16,352 nt of DNA. Origin: Fibrobacter sp. (lineage in GTDB: Bacteria > Fibrobacterota > Fibrobacteria > Fibrobacterales > Fibrobacteraceae). The stretch lies in NCBI GenBank assembly GCA_021443065.1, contig JABUUR010000003.1, positions 1-16,352 on the forward strand, read 5' to 3'. The notes beneath the pieces were generated by a model. The model saw nothing but the letters and a program-made list of their open reading frames with translations, was not told the DNA's origin and did not search any database. Positions 1 through 7,445 of this stretch are shown piece by piece (positions within the stretch are counted from its first letter, which is position 1; every line of letters begins with the position of its first letter). The position numbers and the translations under genes are program-made.

Positions 1-66
1 AAAAAACATGAATATTTTCACCCCAAAAAATTATTTTTATGCAGGACAATAACAAAGGTAAGAACC
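1..66. other. A/T-rich leader upstream of the GH5 gene
   Basis: No gene is seen here. The stretch is rich in A and T runs. A weak purine patch, AAAGGT at 54-59, lies 7 bases before the ATG at 67 and may serve as ribosome binding site. I do not see a convincing -35/-10 pair, and the TANATT-N7 start arrangement found before four other genes in this window is absent. The promoter may lie upstream of the window. Confidence 0.4.
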
Positions 67-2001
67 ATGAAAAAAAAGACCCTTTTTGCCATTACCGCAG
101 CAGCATCCTTTGCACTTTTGGCAAGCGCATGCAGCAGCGACGAGAAAAACCCCCAGACACCGGGTTCAAACGATAACGAAAATCCGCCTGTCACTTGCGA
201 CACCTGCATCGTTCCCGAGGACAAGGACTCCATTCCCACCATCTGCGACACCTGCCAAACTCCCACCCCCGTCAATTTGAAGGGAATCATGATCGATGAT
301 TTCGAAGACGGTGACGGGAGCACCGCCCAAGGCAACGGCTGGTTCACCTACGACGACCAGACCAACGGTGGTGCCTCCGTAGTCACCACGCCGGTCAACG
401 AAGACGGCTATCCCACGGCATTTGCAGAAGGCTACGAATCCAGTTACGGTTTTAAACTCGAGTACACCCTGGACAAGGGCGATTACGCCTACGACCCCTA
501 CGTGGCCCTGGGTGTGGCAATCAGCCCCGAAGACTTCAGCGCCATTGGCGGCATCCACTACTGCTATAAGGGCGGCGCTCACAGCGTTCGCGTAGAGACC
601 TCCGATGTGACGGATTACGACGTTCACGGCACCAAGATGTTGGCCTCCACCGGCGCATGGAAATGCGTAGACGTAAAGTTCCGCGACCTGGCCCAGGAAG
701 GCTGGGGCAAGCATGTGGAATTTGACAGCGAAAACATCAACCAGATCAGTTTCCACATCAAGGGGTCTGCAAAGGTTACCACAGGTTCCTTGATGATCGA
801 CAACGTATGGTTCTTGCACAACGACGAACTTCCTCCCGAAGTGGCCGACCTTGAAAAGAAGGAAGCAGTCATTCCCGAGGTGACCATCGGCGAAATCGCC
901 ATCAGCAACCCCCTGCAGGCCAAGGCCATGAAGTACCTGAACCAGGGTGTAAACTTCACCAACTGGCTTGAAAACGCCGACGGCAAGTTCAGCGGCAAAT
1001 TTGAATTCGGCGAAAAGGACATCAAACTCCTTTCCGATTACGGTTTCAAGTCCCTGCGACTGCCCATCGACCTCGACCTCTACGTGACCAACCGCAAGGC
1101 ATTCCTCGCCGACACCACTGGTGCAACCGCATTGGAATTCGATGACGAAGCCTTGTTCACCGTGCTGGATTCCTTCGCCGTATGGACCGAAAAGTACAAC
1201 ATGTCCTTTGTCATCGACTACCATGAATACGACAACAGTTACAACGTCACCACGTCGAAGGATTCCGTCTACATCAACATGATGGCCGGCGTATGGAAAC
1301 ACGTTGCCGCACACTACGCAAGCAGCGATCGCGAAGACCTGTTCTTTGAGCTGCTCAACGAGCCGGACATGACCAACGGCAAGGTGACTGCCGCCAACTG
1401 GACCATCGCGGCCCAGGCCATGATCGACGCCATCCGTTCCGTAGATACAAAGCACACCTTGATCTTCGGTGATGCACAATGGTACTCCATTACCCTGTTG
1501 GCAAAGCGTACCCCCTTCACCGACGACAACATCGTCTACGCCATTCACACCTACGAACCCTTCCTCTTTACCCACCAAGGCGGCTCCTGGACCGACTACG
1601 CCGCGATCCACGACATACCTTTCCCATACGTGGCAGAAGACTGGTCCGAATTCTCCTCCACCTATGGTGTAAATGCAGGCGTTTTGAGCAGCGTCAAGAG
1701 CGCAATCAAGACCTACTACAAGAACGGCAGCAAGGAAGCCATACTTCAGAATGTCTTGAAGGCAAAGGAATGGGCCGTTACAAACAACGTTCCCGTAATC
1801 ATCAACGAGTTCGGCGCACTTCGCGACAAGTCCGACGCAAAGTCAGTGCTGAACTACTACAAGGCCATGATCGACATTTGCGACACCTTGCAGATTCCCT
1901 GGACCCATTGGGGCTATACCGGCGGATTCTCCGTAGTGGATGACCAGGGCAAGTTGTACGAAGGTCTGGCCGATGTGATGAGGCTCACCGTCAAGGAATA
2001 A
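67..2001 (+). CDS. GH5 family glycoside hydrolase lipoprotein with CBM11-like module
   Basis: This is a 644-residue exported enzyme, probably a beta-1,4-glucanase acting on cellulose or a related beta-glucan. Residues 1-22 form a lipoprotein signal ending LASAC, so Cys22 would be lipidated. A short linker (23-70) carries two CDTC motifs (C44/C47 and C60/C63). Residues 74-252 resemble a CBM11-like beta-sandwich (MIDDFEDGDG at the start, IDNVWFLHND at the end); C166 and C200 could form a disulfide. Residues 290-644 are the GH5 (beta/alpha)8 barrel. Expected catalytic-site residues are R331, H386, N431-E432 (acid/base, in NEP), H494/Y496, E581 (nucleophile, in INEFGA) and W615. The ATG at 67 puts the signal peptide right at the N-terminus. 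A terminator follows, so it is probably monocistronic at its 3' end. No C-terminal secretion domain is seen; lipid anchoring seems the retention mode. GH5 is clear, but subfamily and exact substrate are not decided. Confidence 0.9.
   Translation: MKKKTLFAITAAASFALLASACSSDEKNPQTPGSNDNENPPVTCDTCIVPEDKDSIPTICDTCQTPTPVNLKGIMIDDFEDGDGSTAQGNGWFTYDDQTNGGASVVTTPVNEDGYPTAFAEGYESSYGFKLEYTLDKGDYAYDPYVALGVAISPEDFSAIGGIHYCYKGGAHSVRVETSDVTDYDVHGTKMLASTGAWKCVDVKFRDLAQEGWGKHVEFDSENINQISFHIKGSAKVTTGSLMIDNVWFLHNDELPPEVADLEKKEAVIPEVTIGEIAISNPLQAKAMKYLNQGVNFTNWLENADGKFSGKFEFGEKDIKLLSDYGFKSLRLPIDLDLYVTNRKAFLADTTGATALEFDDEALFTVLDSFAVWTEKYNMSFVIDYHEYDNSYNVTTSKDSVYINMMAGVWKHVAAHYASSDREDLFFELLNEPDMTNGKVTAANWTIAAQAMIDAIRSVDTKHTLIFGDAQWYSITLLAKRTPFTDDNIVYAIHTYEPFLFTHQGGSWTDYAAIHDIPFPYVAEDWSEFSSTYGVNAGVLSSVKSAIKTYYKNGSKEAILQNVLKAKEWAVTNNVPVIINEFGALRDKSDAKSVLNYYKAMIDICDTLQIPWTHWGYTGGFSVVDDQGKLYEGLADVMRLTVKE
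193..255 (+). repeat. Duplicated CDTC motif in the GH5 linker
   Basis: Two copies of Cys-Asp-Thr-Cys (C44-C47 and C60-C63), 16 residues apart, lie in the proline- and acid-rich linker just after the lipidated cysteine. They could make local disulfides or a rigid spacer; no metal-site partner residues are obvious. Confidence 0.7.
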
Positions 2002-2023
2002 ACATTACGCCAAATTAAGCATT

Positions 2024-2053
2024 GCCGCTCCAAATATGGGGGCGGCTTTTTTT
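2024..2053 (+). terminator. Rho-independent terminator after the GH5 gene
   Basis: The left arm GCCGCTCC (2024-2031) pairs with the right arm ending GCGGC (2042-2046) through a G-T pair and two C-G pairs, an 8-bp stem with a loop of about 7 bases. Seven T residues follow directly (2047-2053). It begins 22 bases after the GH5 stop and points with that gene. Confidence 0.88.
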
Positions 2054-2054
2054 G

Positions 2055-2060
2055 TAGATT
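2055..2060 (+). promoter_or_regulatory. Possible -10 element (TAGATT) for the peptidase/propeller gene
   Basis: TAGATT is the same hexamer found before the lipoprotein operon at 10458. Here it lies 37 bases before the ATG at 2098, so the message would have a leader of about 30 bases, without a Shine-Dalgarno site. It directly follows the T-tract of the GH5 terminator. A TATAAT at 2094-2099 overlaps the ATG itself and is less useful as a promoter. The evidence is weak. Confidence 0.25.
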
Positions 2061-2097
2061 GTAGTTGTATTTTTTTGGATTTCACATTGACCTTATA

Positions 2098-5000
2098 ATG
2101 CGAATTTTTGGACTTTTAAAAAGCATTTTTTTCATATCCGCTTCTGCGGTGTGTTCCATTGCAGTTGCAGCAGGCTTTTACGGCAACCAGAGCGACATTC
2201 ACTGGAAAACCGCAGGCTCCGACCATTTTCAATTTTACTATCCCGCCGAGTACTCCAGCCACGCCTCGAAGGTTTCGGCCTATGCCGAGGCAGTCTACGA
2301 CACCGTGGTCAACCGTTACCACAAGGGTCTGCCGAGCCGTGTCAACGTGGCCCTCAGCAACGCCCTCTACAGCAACGGCAGCGCCATTCCCAGCGAAAAC
2401 TCCTTGAACCTCTGGCTCACCAACTGGGATTTCAAGATACGCAGCAGCCACGGCTGGCTCGCCGACGTGGTGACCCATGAATTCAGCCACCTGGTAAGTA
2501 TCGAAAGTGGCAGCAAAATTCACCCCAGGCTGTACGGTTTGCAGTTCAGTTATTCCGACTACTACAACGAAAACACCACCAGCGATTTCGTGTCCATGCT
2601 GCCCTTTAACTTGCAGCCCCTTTGGCTTGCCGAGGGTACTGCGCAGTACGAGTCCTCCAGAATGGGGTTTGACGGCTGGGACGCCCACCGCGACATGCTG
2701 CTGCGCGTAGCCGCCCTGAACGACAGTCTTCTTTCGCTTGAATACATGCACGATTTTTCGGACAATTCCCTTTTTGCGGAACTGGGCCCCTACACCCAGG
2801 GTTTTTCACTGGTGCTTTACATTCACAGGCATTACGGCGAAGACGCGGTACCGAAAATCTGGAACAACATGGCGAAATTCAACCGCATGACCTTGGACGG
2901 AGCCCTCAAGGATGTCCTTGGCATCAGCGAAAAACAACTGTACGAAAACTGGAAAAAGGAAATCACGGAGCAGTACAAGGCCCAGAGGGATTCCCTGGGG
3001 GAACTGGTTGAAGGAATCAAGTTGACTGAGAACGCTTTCTGGCAGGATTTCCCCGTTGTAGCGGGCAAGCACCTTTACGGCATATCCAATTTCGGCGGGC
3101 CGTGGTTTGACGGAAGCGTATTCAAGATGCCGTTGAAAGCCGACACAGTGAAGGCGGACTCCGCGAAGGTTTCCGCCGGGAGCATGAATAAAAAGGACAG
3201 CACAAAACAAGACTCCGCAAAAGTGGAGGTGGACGACGCAATCATCGAAAGCGGCGATAACGACAGCATCACCACCATCAACATCGGGGACTACGCCAAG
3301 TGCGGATTCAAGGCGAAAAAGCCTTGGTTCGACAAGGGCATCGACGTATTCGACGATTCTACCCAAGGTCCCGTACTCGCCTACATCAGTTACCAGAACC
3401 GCGACAAGGACGGACACGCCCACTTTGACGTGGCGGTGAGCGACACCAACAAGAACGAGACAACCCTTACCTACCTGGTGGATGCGGTCTACCCCGCATT
3501 CGACAAGCAGGGAACCATGGTGGCGTTCGTCCGGCGGGAGCCTTACAGCACACGATTCGCCCTGAGCAAGGTCCCCTACCCCAAGGACTTGAAGGACTAT
3601 ACCGCAGACGACCCGGTGGACATTTTCGTGCCCGATACCCAATACACCTACTACAACATCTACAGTCCCAAGTTCAGCCCCGACGGAAAGCGTATCGCCT
3701 TCGGTTTCTTTGACAACAAGGTACGCGGTATCGCAGTTATCGATTCCGACGGAAAGAACTTCAAGGTGGTAAGCAATCCCGATTTTGACGAACGGGACGT
3801 CAACTGGATCGACGACGACAAGATTATCTTCGCCAGCAACCGCAACGGCATTTTCAACCTGATTGAAAAGAGCCTGGGCACCGGAGTGGAGCACCCCTTG
3901 ACCAACGTGTTAGGCGGAGCATTCACGCCCGTACTAAACGGCGACACCATCTACTATACCAACTACGACAAGGACGGTTTTTCCCTCTACAAACTGGCCT
4001 ACAGCATTTTTGTTCCCGCCACCTCCGACACGACCGTAAGTTACTCGGAACGGGACTCCGTCATTCAAGTTTCCGACACCGTCTGGAGCAACTGCCCGGA
4101 AAGCCAAGAGCCCGACAGCCTCCGACACACATACGGCAATTGCGATTCCACTCCTTTGATTACCACCCGCGATAGCATAGTCAAGGTGCAGGACACCCTG
4201 TTCACCGTAAATACGAAGGAAGGCTCCAAGGAAATCGTCCTGAAGGGATCGCTGAACAAGCGCATGGAAAAAACGTTGGACCTCTCCGATCTGGAATTTG
4301 CCGGCGTAGAAAAGGATTACAAGCCCATTCCCAACATTCCCATGTTCGTGCCCATGATAGCCCTTACCGAAAGCGCCCCGGACTTTACCGTATTTGGCGA
4401 CGGTCAGGTGAAATTCAAGGCAGGGCTTGCCGTGCTCCTTAGCGACGCCCTTAAAAAGAACAGCCTGCAGTTGGGTCTTTTGCTTGAGCTTGGTTCAGGA
4501 CTGTTCGAATACCCAGGCCAGTTTTTCCCGGGCGCCGAAAAGGAATTCTTCGTGGCATGGGAAAACCGCAGCACACCTCTGGATCTGGGATTCTCCTACA
4601 GTTACAGCAACTACAACAGCAAGGACACCGTTCGTCACGAAGACGTGGCCGGCCACGGAGGGGACAGCCTCGGCATCAGCCGCTACGCCGTAGCCACCCA
4701 GTCCTTTGCGGCAAGCGCCGGTTACAGCATATTCAAGACCATCGACACCTTGCAGATTACCGGAGGTTACAACTGGTCCGACTTCAACCTTTTCGAAGAC
4801 TATTTCCGCTGGACATACCAAAAGCAGATTCTAGCAAACGCAGTCCTGGGTCTTTACGGAGACCATGGTGACGAAACAGGAATCAGCGGGCAAGGCAACG
4901 GCCTCAGGTTCTATTACCAGTATTCCAACAATGACCTTTACCGGCCGGGAACCTTCGCCGAAAGTTTTACCGTGACCTCCAGCGGAAAAATCGAACCCAA

Positions 5001-5622
5001 TTACCGCAACTTCAACATCCACGAAATGGGGCTTAGCCTCTACGGAAGCCTGCAGAGCCCTTGGACGGGAGCACGTCTTGCCGCCGGCGGAAAAATCAGC
5101 GGCATTGTCCACTGGAACACGGACGCCAAGGAAGACACCCTGGATTCCTACTACTTCAAGCCCCTGTTCCTGGAAGGCTACCCCTACCTTCGCAGTTCCG
5201 AGGACTACGCCTTGTCGGGCACAAGGACCGCCATGGCCGAAATCCATTACCTCTACCCCATTTACGACGACTGGCGCAAGAGCGCATGGATCTTTAGCAC
5301 CCGCAGCCTTTACCTTGATGTTTTCGCTCAAATCGGAGCCGCATGGCAGGGCGACTGGATAGATACAGACAAATGGACCGACCATCGCTTTTGGGACCGC
5401 AGCATAGGCATAAACTTCCGCATGAGCAACAAGATATTCTACAGCGTTCCCGTGGATATTTCGTTGACGCTTGCCCGGGGCCTTAGCCGCATCGGCGAAG
5501 ACAAGAACCTTGAGGGGGGCAGCAAGGTGAAGCCCATCGACATTCCGCTGTTGCCCGATGTGGTATCGCCCACAAAAATCCGTTTCTCCATCGGGATGGG
5601 CTTTATCAACTCCTGGCAGTAA
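2098..5622 (+). CDS. Secreted metallopeptidase-like / TolB-type propeller / Omp85-like barrel fusion protein
   Basis: I start this 1174-residue protein at ATG 2098, because it begins a clean signal peptide (MRIFGLLK plus a hydrophobic stretch, cleavage near AVAA at 25). The frame is open upstream to a TTG at 2065, but that adds a charged segment before the signal. Residues 40-310 look like a peptidase-MA-type gluzincin: HEFSH at 127-131 and a downstream WLAEG with E179 as third zinc ligand. Residues about 420-620 carry PD40/TolB-like blades (YSPKFSPDGKRIAFG from 522, VNWIDDDKIIFASNRNG from 568). Residues about 775-1174 look like an outer-membrane beta-barrel; GYPYLR (about 1028) and the RTAMAEIHYLYPI strand (from 1043) recall the Omp85/surface-antigen barrel. 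Two D/S/T/K-rich insertions (348-382, 643-705) interrupt the soluble part. Its role is unknown; outer-membrane protein processing or assembly is a guess. The catalytic ligands look intact. Confidence 0.8.
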   Translation: MRIFGLLKSIFFISASAVCSIAVAAGFYGNQSDIHWKTAGSDHFQFYYPAEYSSHASKVSAYAEAVYDTVVNRYHKGLPSRVNVALSNALYSNGSAIPSENSLNLWLTNWDFKIRSSHGWLADVVTHEFSHLVSIESGSKIHPRLYGLQFSYSDYYNENTTSDFVSMLPFNLQPLWLAEGTAQYESSRMGFDGWDAHRDMLLRVAALNDSLLSLEYMHDFSDNSLFAELGPYTQGFSLVLYIHRHYGEDAVPKIWNNMAKFNRMTLDGALKDVLGISEKQLYENWKKEITEQYKAQRDSLGELVEGIKLTENAFWQDFPVVAGKHLYGISNFGGPWFDGSVFKMPLKADTVKADSAKVSAGSMNKKDSTKQDSAKVEVDDAIIESGDNDSITTINIGDYAKCGFKAKKPWFDKGIDVFDDSTQGPVLAYISYQNRDKDGHAHFDVAVSDTNKNETTLTYLVDAVYPAFDKQGTMVAFVRREPYSTRFALSKVPYPKDLKDYTADDPVDIFVPDTQYTYYNIYSPKFSPDGKRIAFGFFDNKVRGIAVIDSDGKNFKVVSNPDFDERDVNWIDDDKIIFASNRNGIFNLIEKSLGTGVEHPLTNVLGGAFTPVLNGDTIYYTNYDKDGFSLYKLAYSIFVPATSDTTVSYSERDSVIQVSDTVWSNCPESQEPDSLRHTYGNCDSTPLITTRDSIVKVQDTLFTVNTKEGSKEIVLKGSLNKRMEKTLDLSDLEFAGVEKDYKPIPNIPMFVPMIALTESAPDFTVFGDGQVKFKAGLAVLLSDALKKNSLQLGLLLELGSGLFEYPGQFFPGAEKEFFVAWENRSTPLDLGFSYSYSNYNSKDTVRHEDVAGHGGDSLGISRYAVATQSFAASAGYSIFKTIDTLQITGGYNWSDFNLFEDYFRWTYQKQILANAVLGLYGDHGDETGISGQGNGLRFYYQYSNNDLYRPGTFAESFTVTSSGKIEPNYRNFNIHEMGLSLYGSLQSPWTGARLAAGGKISGIVHWNTDAKEDTLDSYYFKPLFLEGYPYLRSSEDYALSGTRTAMAEIHYLYPIYDDWRKSAWIFSTRSLYLDVFAQIGAAWQGDWIDTDKWTDHRFWDRSIGINFRMSNKIFYSVPVDISLTLARGLSRIGEDKNLEGGSKVKPIDIPLLPDVVSPTKIRFSIGMGFINSWQ
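4051..4203 (+). repeat. Internal 12-residue protein repeat inside the fusion protein
   Basis: RDSVIQVSDTVW (residues 652-663, bases 4051-4086) recurs as RDSIVKVQDTLF (691-702, bases 4168-4203), with a period of 39 residues. The DNA copies have diverged in codon choice, so the duplication is not recent or is kept at protein level. The segment between holds two cysteines (in SNCPES and GNCDST). It interrupts the region between propeller and barrel. Confidence 0.6.
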
Positions 5623-5625
5623 CGT

Positions 5626-6054
5626 TTACTTTTTTATGTCACTGTCCAGCAGTTGGCCGGGGCTTGTCCTGCGGCCGGCATCCCCTGTAAAATTCGGGGA
5701 ATAGACCTTCACCTTGGAACTTTTGATGTCGGCCTGGATGTCGCTCATGTGCATTTCCCATTGACGCATGGCCTCGTCCAATTCCGCGCGGGCGTTCAGC
5801 ATCAATTCCTTGAGTTGCATCAGTTCTATCATCCTGTCGCGTTTTAAAATCCAAAGTTCTTCTTCTTCGGGCATGCGCTCGAGATTGAACAGAAGATTGA
5901 GATAATCCTTTTCGGCCTTGTCGTAGGCCTTGTAGGTCTCCTCGTAAACCAGGCGGCGGTCATCCACCAAGGTCTGCTGGGGCGACGGATGCACGGCGCA
6001 ACCCGCAAACATCAGGCCCGCAAGGCCAGCCAATGTGGCAAAGGCAAACTTCAT
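5626..6054 (-). CDS. Small coiled-coil lipoprotein
   Basis: A 142-residue protein I do not recognise. The signal peptide ends in the lipobox FAGC, so Cys19 should be lipidated. Residues about 30-115 are rich in E, K, L, R and M with a heptad-like pattern, suggesting one long helix or coiled coil (EETYKAYDKAEKDY, then ERMPEEEELW, then LKELMLNARAELDEAMRQ). The tail is polar and probably disordered. It is the last gene of a four-gene unit, with its ATG 3 bases after the preceding stop (TAG at 6058-6060) and no separate ribosome site, implying translational coupling. Its stop lies 3 bases from the stop of the convergent gene. Length and layout fit a periplasmic spacer or adaptor lipoprotein, which is inference. 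Confidence 0.8.
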   Translation of the reverse strand: MKFAFATLAGLAGLMFAGCAVHPSPQQTLVDDRRLVYEETYKAYDKAEKDYLNLLFNLERMPEEEELWILKRDRMIELMQLKELMLNARAELDEAMRQWEMHMSDIQADIKSSKVKVYSPNFTGDAGRRTSPGQLLDSDIKK

Positions 6055-6057
6055 GGG

Positions 6058-6978
6058 CTACTCTTGGTTTTCGCCGGACTTTTTCACGGTATAGAGACGT
6101 TCCGAAAGAACATGGCTCCTGAAGGTCGCCGTATCCTTGGTGGCGGGATTTACCATGGTGTGCACGCCCTTTCTCACTTCCCGTTCCTGGCAGGGGATAC
6201 CGGTGGTGGGGTCGATGGCCACGCCAAATTCCGTAGCGTATTCCGCAGACAGTCCGGTGTTGTACGCCATGAACTTTTCGGGAACAATCTTGCTATTCAC
6301 GTGCTGTTCCCAGATGTAGTACGGGAAACTTTCCTTTTCGTGGAGATACACGTTGTACCAGAGGCACTTTCTTTTGTCCAGGTTCTGGTAGCCCTTGGTC
6401 ACCACAGAATCTACCTGGATCAAGGCGAAGTTCAAACGGCCACGGTCCTTGAGCAGTTGCGTAATGTCGGCCTTGGAAGGGACTTCTCCCACAAGAAGAT
6501 GGCTCATTTCCCAGCGGTGCTTTTCGGCACGAACCAGGTGGGGTTTGTATTCTGGATTCAACAACTGATCGCGCCAGCGCTTGGGCATGGGCGTAGCATT
6601 CACCAGGGAATCGTAACCTTCGTTAAGTCCAGCGATGAGCGTCACGTTGCGGTCTACCGCAGAGAGGTTCACTTCCTTGACGCGCCAGGCCAACTCCGTG
6701 GGCATGTAATTTTTCAAGTAGCCCTTTGAATCGTCAATGCTGTACTTGCGATTCACCTTGATGGTATCCCCCACCTTGGAGTAGTTCAAAACTGCGAAGG
6801 TCTTGGTAATGGTACCCATCCGTTCTTCGTCTTCCAGGTCGTAGGTGGCAATGTAGGTCTGGGTGCAAATTTCCACATCCACCGGCGACTTCAACTCGTA
6901 ACTCACGGCAATGCTGCTGTCGTCACAACCGCAGAGCGCAACCAGGCCGCCAAGGCAAAGCATGCTTTTCAGTTTCAT
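6058..6978 (-). CDS. Hypothetical lipoprotein, 306 residues
   Basis: I do not recognise this protein. I choose ATG 6978 over the in-frame TTG at 6984, because the ATG opens directly onto a compact signal (MKLKSMLCLGG) ending ALCGC, with Cys18 as the lipidated residue. The mature part is mixed alpha/beta by eye. Further cysteines in EICTQ, KRKCLWYN and GIPCQ could form disulfides. No catalytic motif is evident. It lies 14 bases after the 145-residue lipoprotein gene and 3 bases before the coiled-coil lipoprotein gene, so all three are probably co-transcribed. No clear Shine-Dalgarno sequence precedes it (AAAGTATTTGTCT), so expression may depend on coupling. Confidence 0.75.
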   Translation of the reverse strand: MKLKSMLCLGGLVALCGCDDSSIAVSYELKSPVDVEICTQTYIATYDLEDEERMGTITKTFAVLNYSKVGDTIKVNRKYSIDDSKGYLKNYMPTELAWRVKEVNLSAVDRNVTLIAGLNEGYDSLVNATPMPKRWRDQLLNPEYKPHLVRAEKHRWEMSHLLVGEVPSKADITQLLKDRGRLNFALIQVDSVVTKGYQNLDKRKCLWYNVYLHEKESFPYYIWEQHVNSKIVPEKFMAYNTGLSAEYATEFGVAIDPTTGIPCQEREVRKGVHTMVNPATKDTATFRSHVLSERLYTVKKSGENQE

Positions 6979-6992
6979 AGACAAATACTTTA

Positions 6993-7430
6993 TTAACGGT
7001 TCTTGACCAGGGTGATTTCCTTCTGGGCGATGATATTTCCGTCGGCGCTGAATTCCACCACGACAGAACCCGGCTGCTTTTGGCGGCTAAGTTCACGGGC
7101 GGTCATCAAGCCACCGTGCCTGGACTTGCCCTGCAAGGTGTAGGAGTCCATCTTTTCGGTAACGGGAACTTCGTGAGACCAGATTTCCTTACCTTTGTTA
7201 GCCAAAGTTCCTTCGTAGAAGGTTGTTTTCAACTTGGTAAAGTCGAAACTGCGACCGTACTTGAACTGGACAATCATCTGGTCGGCCAGGTCGAATTCGC
7301 TGGTCGTGTCGGCGACGACCCTGGAACTTGGGTTCCAGTCCCGGCCGCAAGAAATGGACGGTTCCTGGGACATGCAGCCCGCAATAAAAGAACACAAGGC
7401 CACGGAAACGGCTAGCAAGAGTTTTTTCAT
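6993..7430 (-). CDS. Hypothetical lipoprotein, 145 residues
   Basis: I do not recognise this protein. The signal peptide MKKLLLAVSVALCSFIAGC has a good lipobox (IAGC) with Cys19 lipidated. A second cysteine occurs at SISCGRDW. The mature domain, about 120 residues, reads as alternating short beta strands (DQMIVQFKYGRSFDFTKLKTT and SVVVEFSADGNIIAQKEITL), so a small beta-sandwich is plausible. Start ATG 7430 is supported by a strong Shine-Dalgarno sequence 4 bases upstream. It sits 15 bases after the stop of the barrel-like gene and 14 bases before the next lipoprotein, in one operon. Confidence 0.8.
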   Translation of the reverse strand: MKKLLLAVSVALCSFIAGCMSQEPSISCGRDWNPSSRVVADTTSEFDLADQMIVQFKYGRSFDFTKLKTTFYEGTLANKGKEIWSHEVPVTEKMDSYTLQGKSRHGGLMTARELSRQKQPGSVVVEFSADGNIIAQKEITLVKNR

Positions 7431-7434
7431 GTCA

Positions 7435-7441
7435 CCCTCCC
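7435..7441 (-). promoter_or_regulatory. Strong Shine-Dalgarno site for the 145-residue lipoprotein
   Basis: Read on the minus strand, GGGAGGG ends 4 bases before ATG 7430. It is one of the best ribosome sites in the window, and it belongs to an operon-internal gene, in contrast to the SD-less first gene of the same unit. Confidence 0.75.
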
Positions 7442-7445
7442 TAAG

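Noticed and set aside
166..1611. A long open frame on the minus strand opposite the GH5 gene (481 codons)
   Set aside because: The plus-strand frame has clear GH5 catalytic motifs and a signal peptide. The antisense product is V/G/H-rich with no recognisable domain, as expected for a shadow of biased codon use.
2094..2099. A perfect TATAAT as promoter of the fusion-protein gene
   Set aside because: It overlaps the ATG used for the signal peptide, and no in-frame start follows at a suitable distance, so it is probably accidental.
2806..3894. A 362-codon minus-strand open frame inside the fusion-protein gene
   Set aside because: It lies wholly opposite a frame with peptidase and propeller motifs, and has no domain, signal peptide or ribosome site of its own.
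5989..6729. A 246-codon plus-strand open frame opposite the lipoprotein genes
   Set aside because: It crosses two well-supported minus-strand lipoprotein genes, and its product is H/G/V-rich without motifs.
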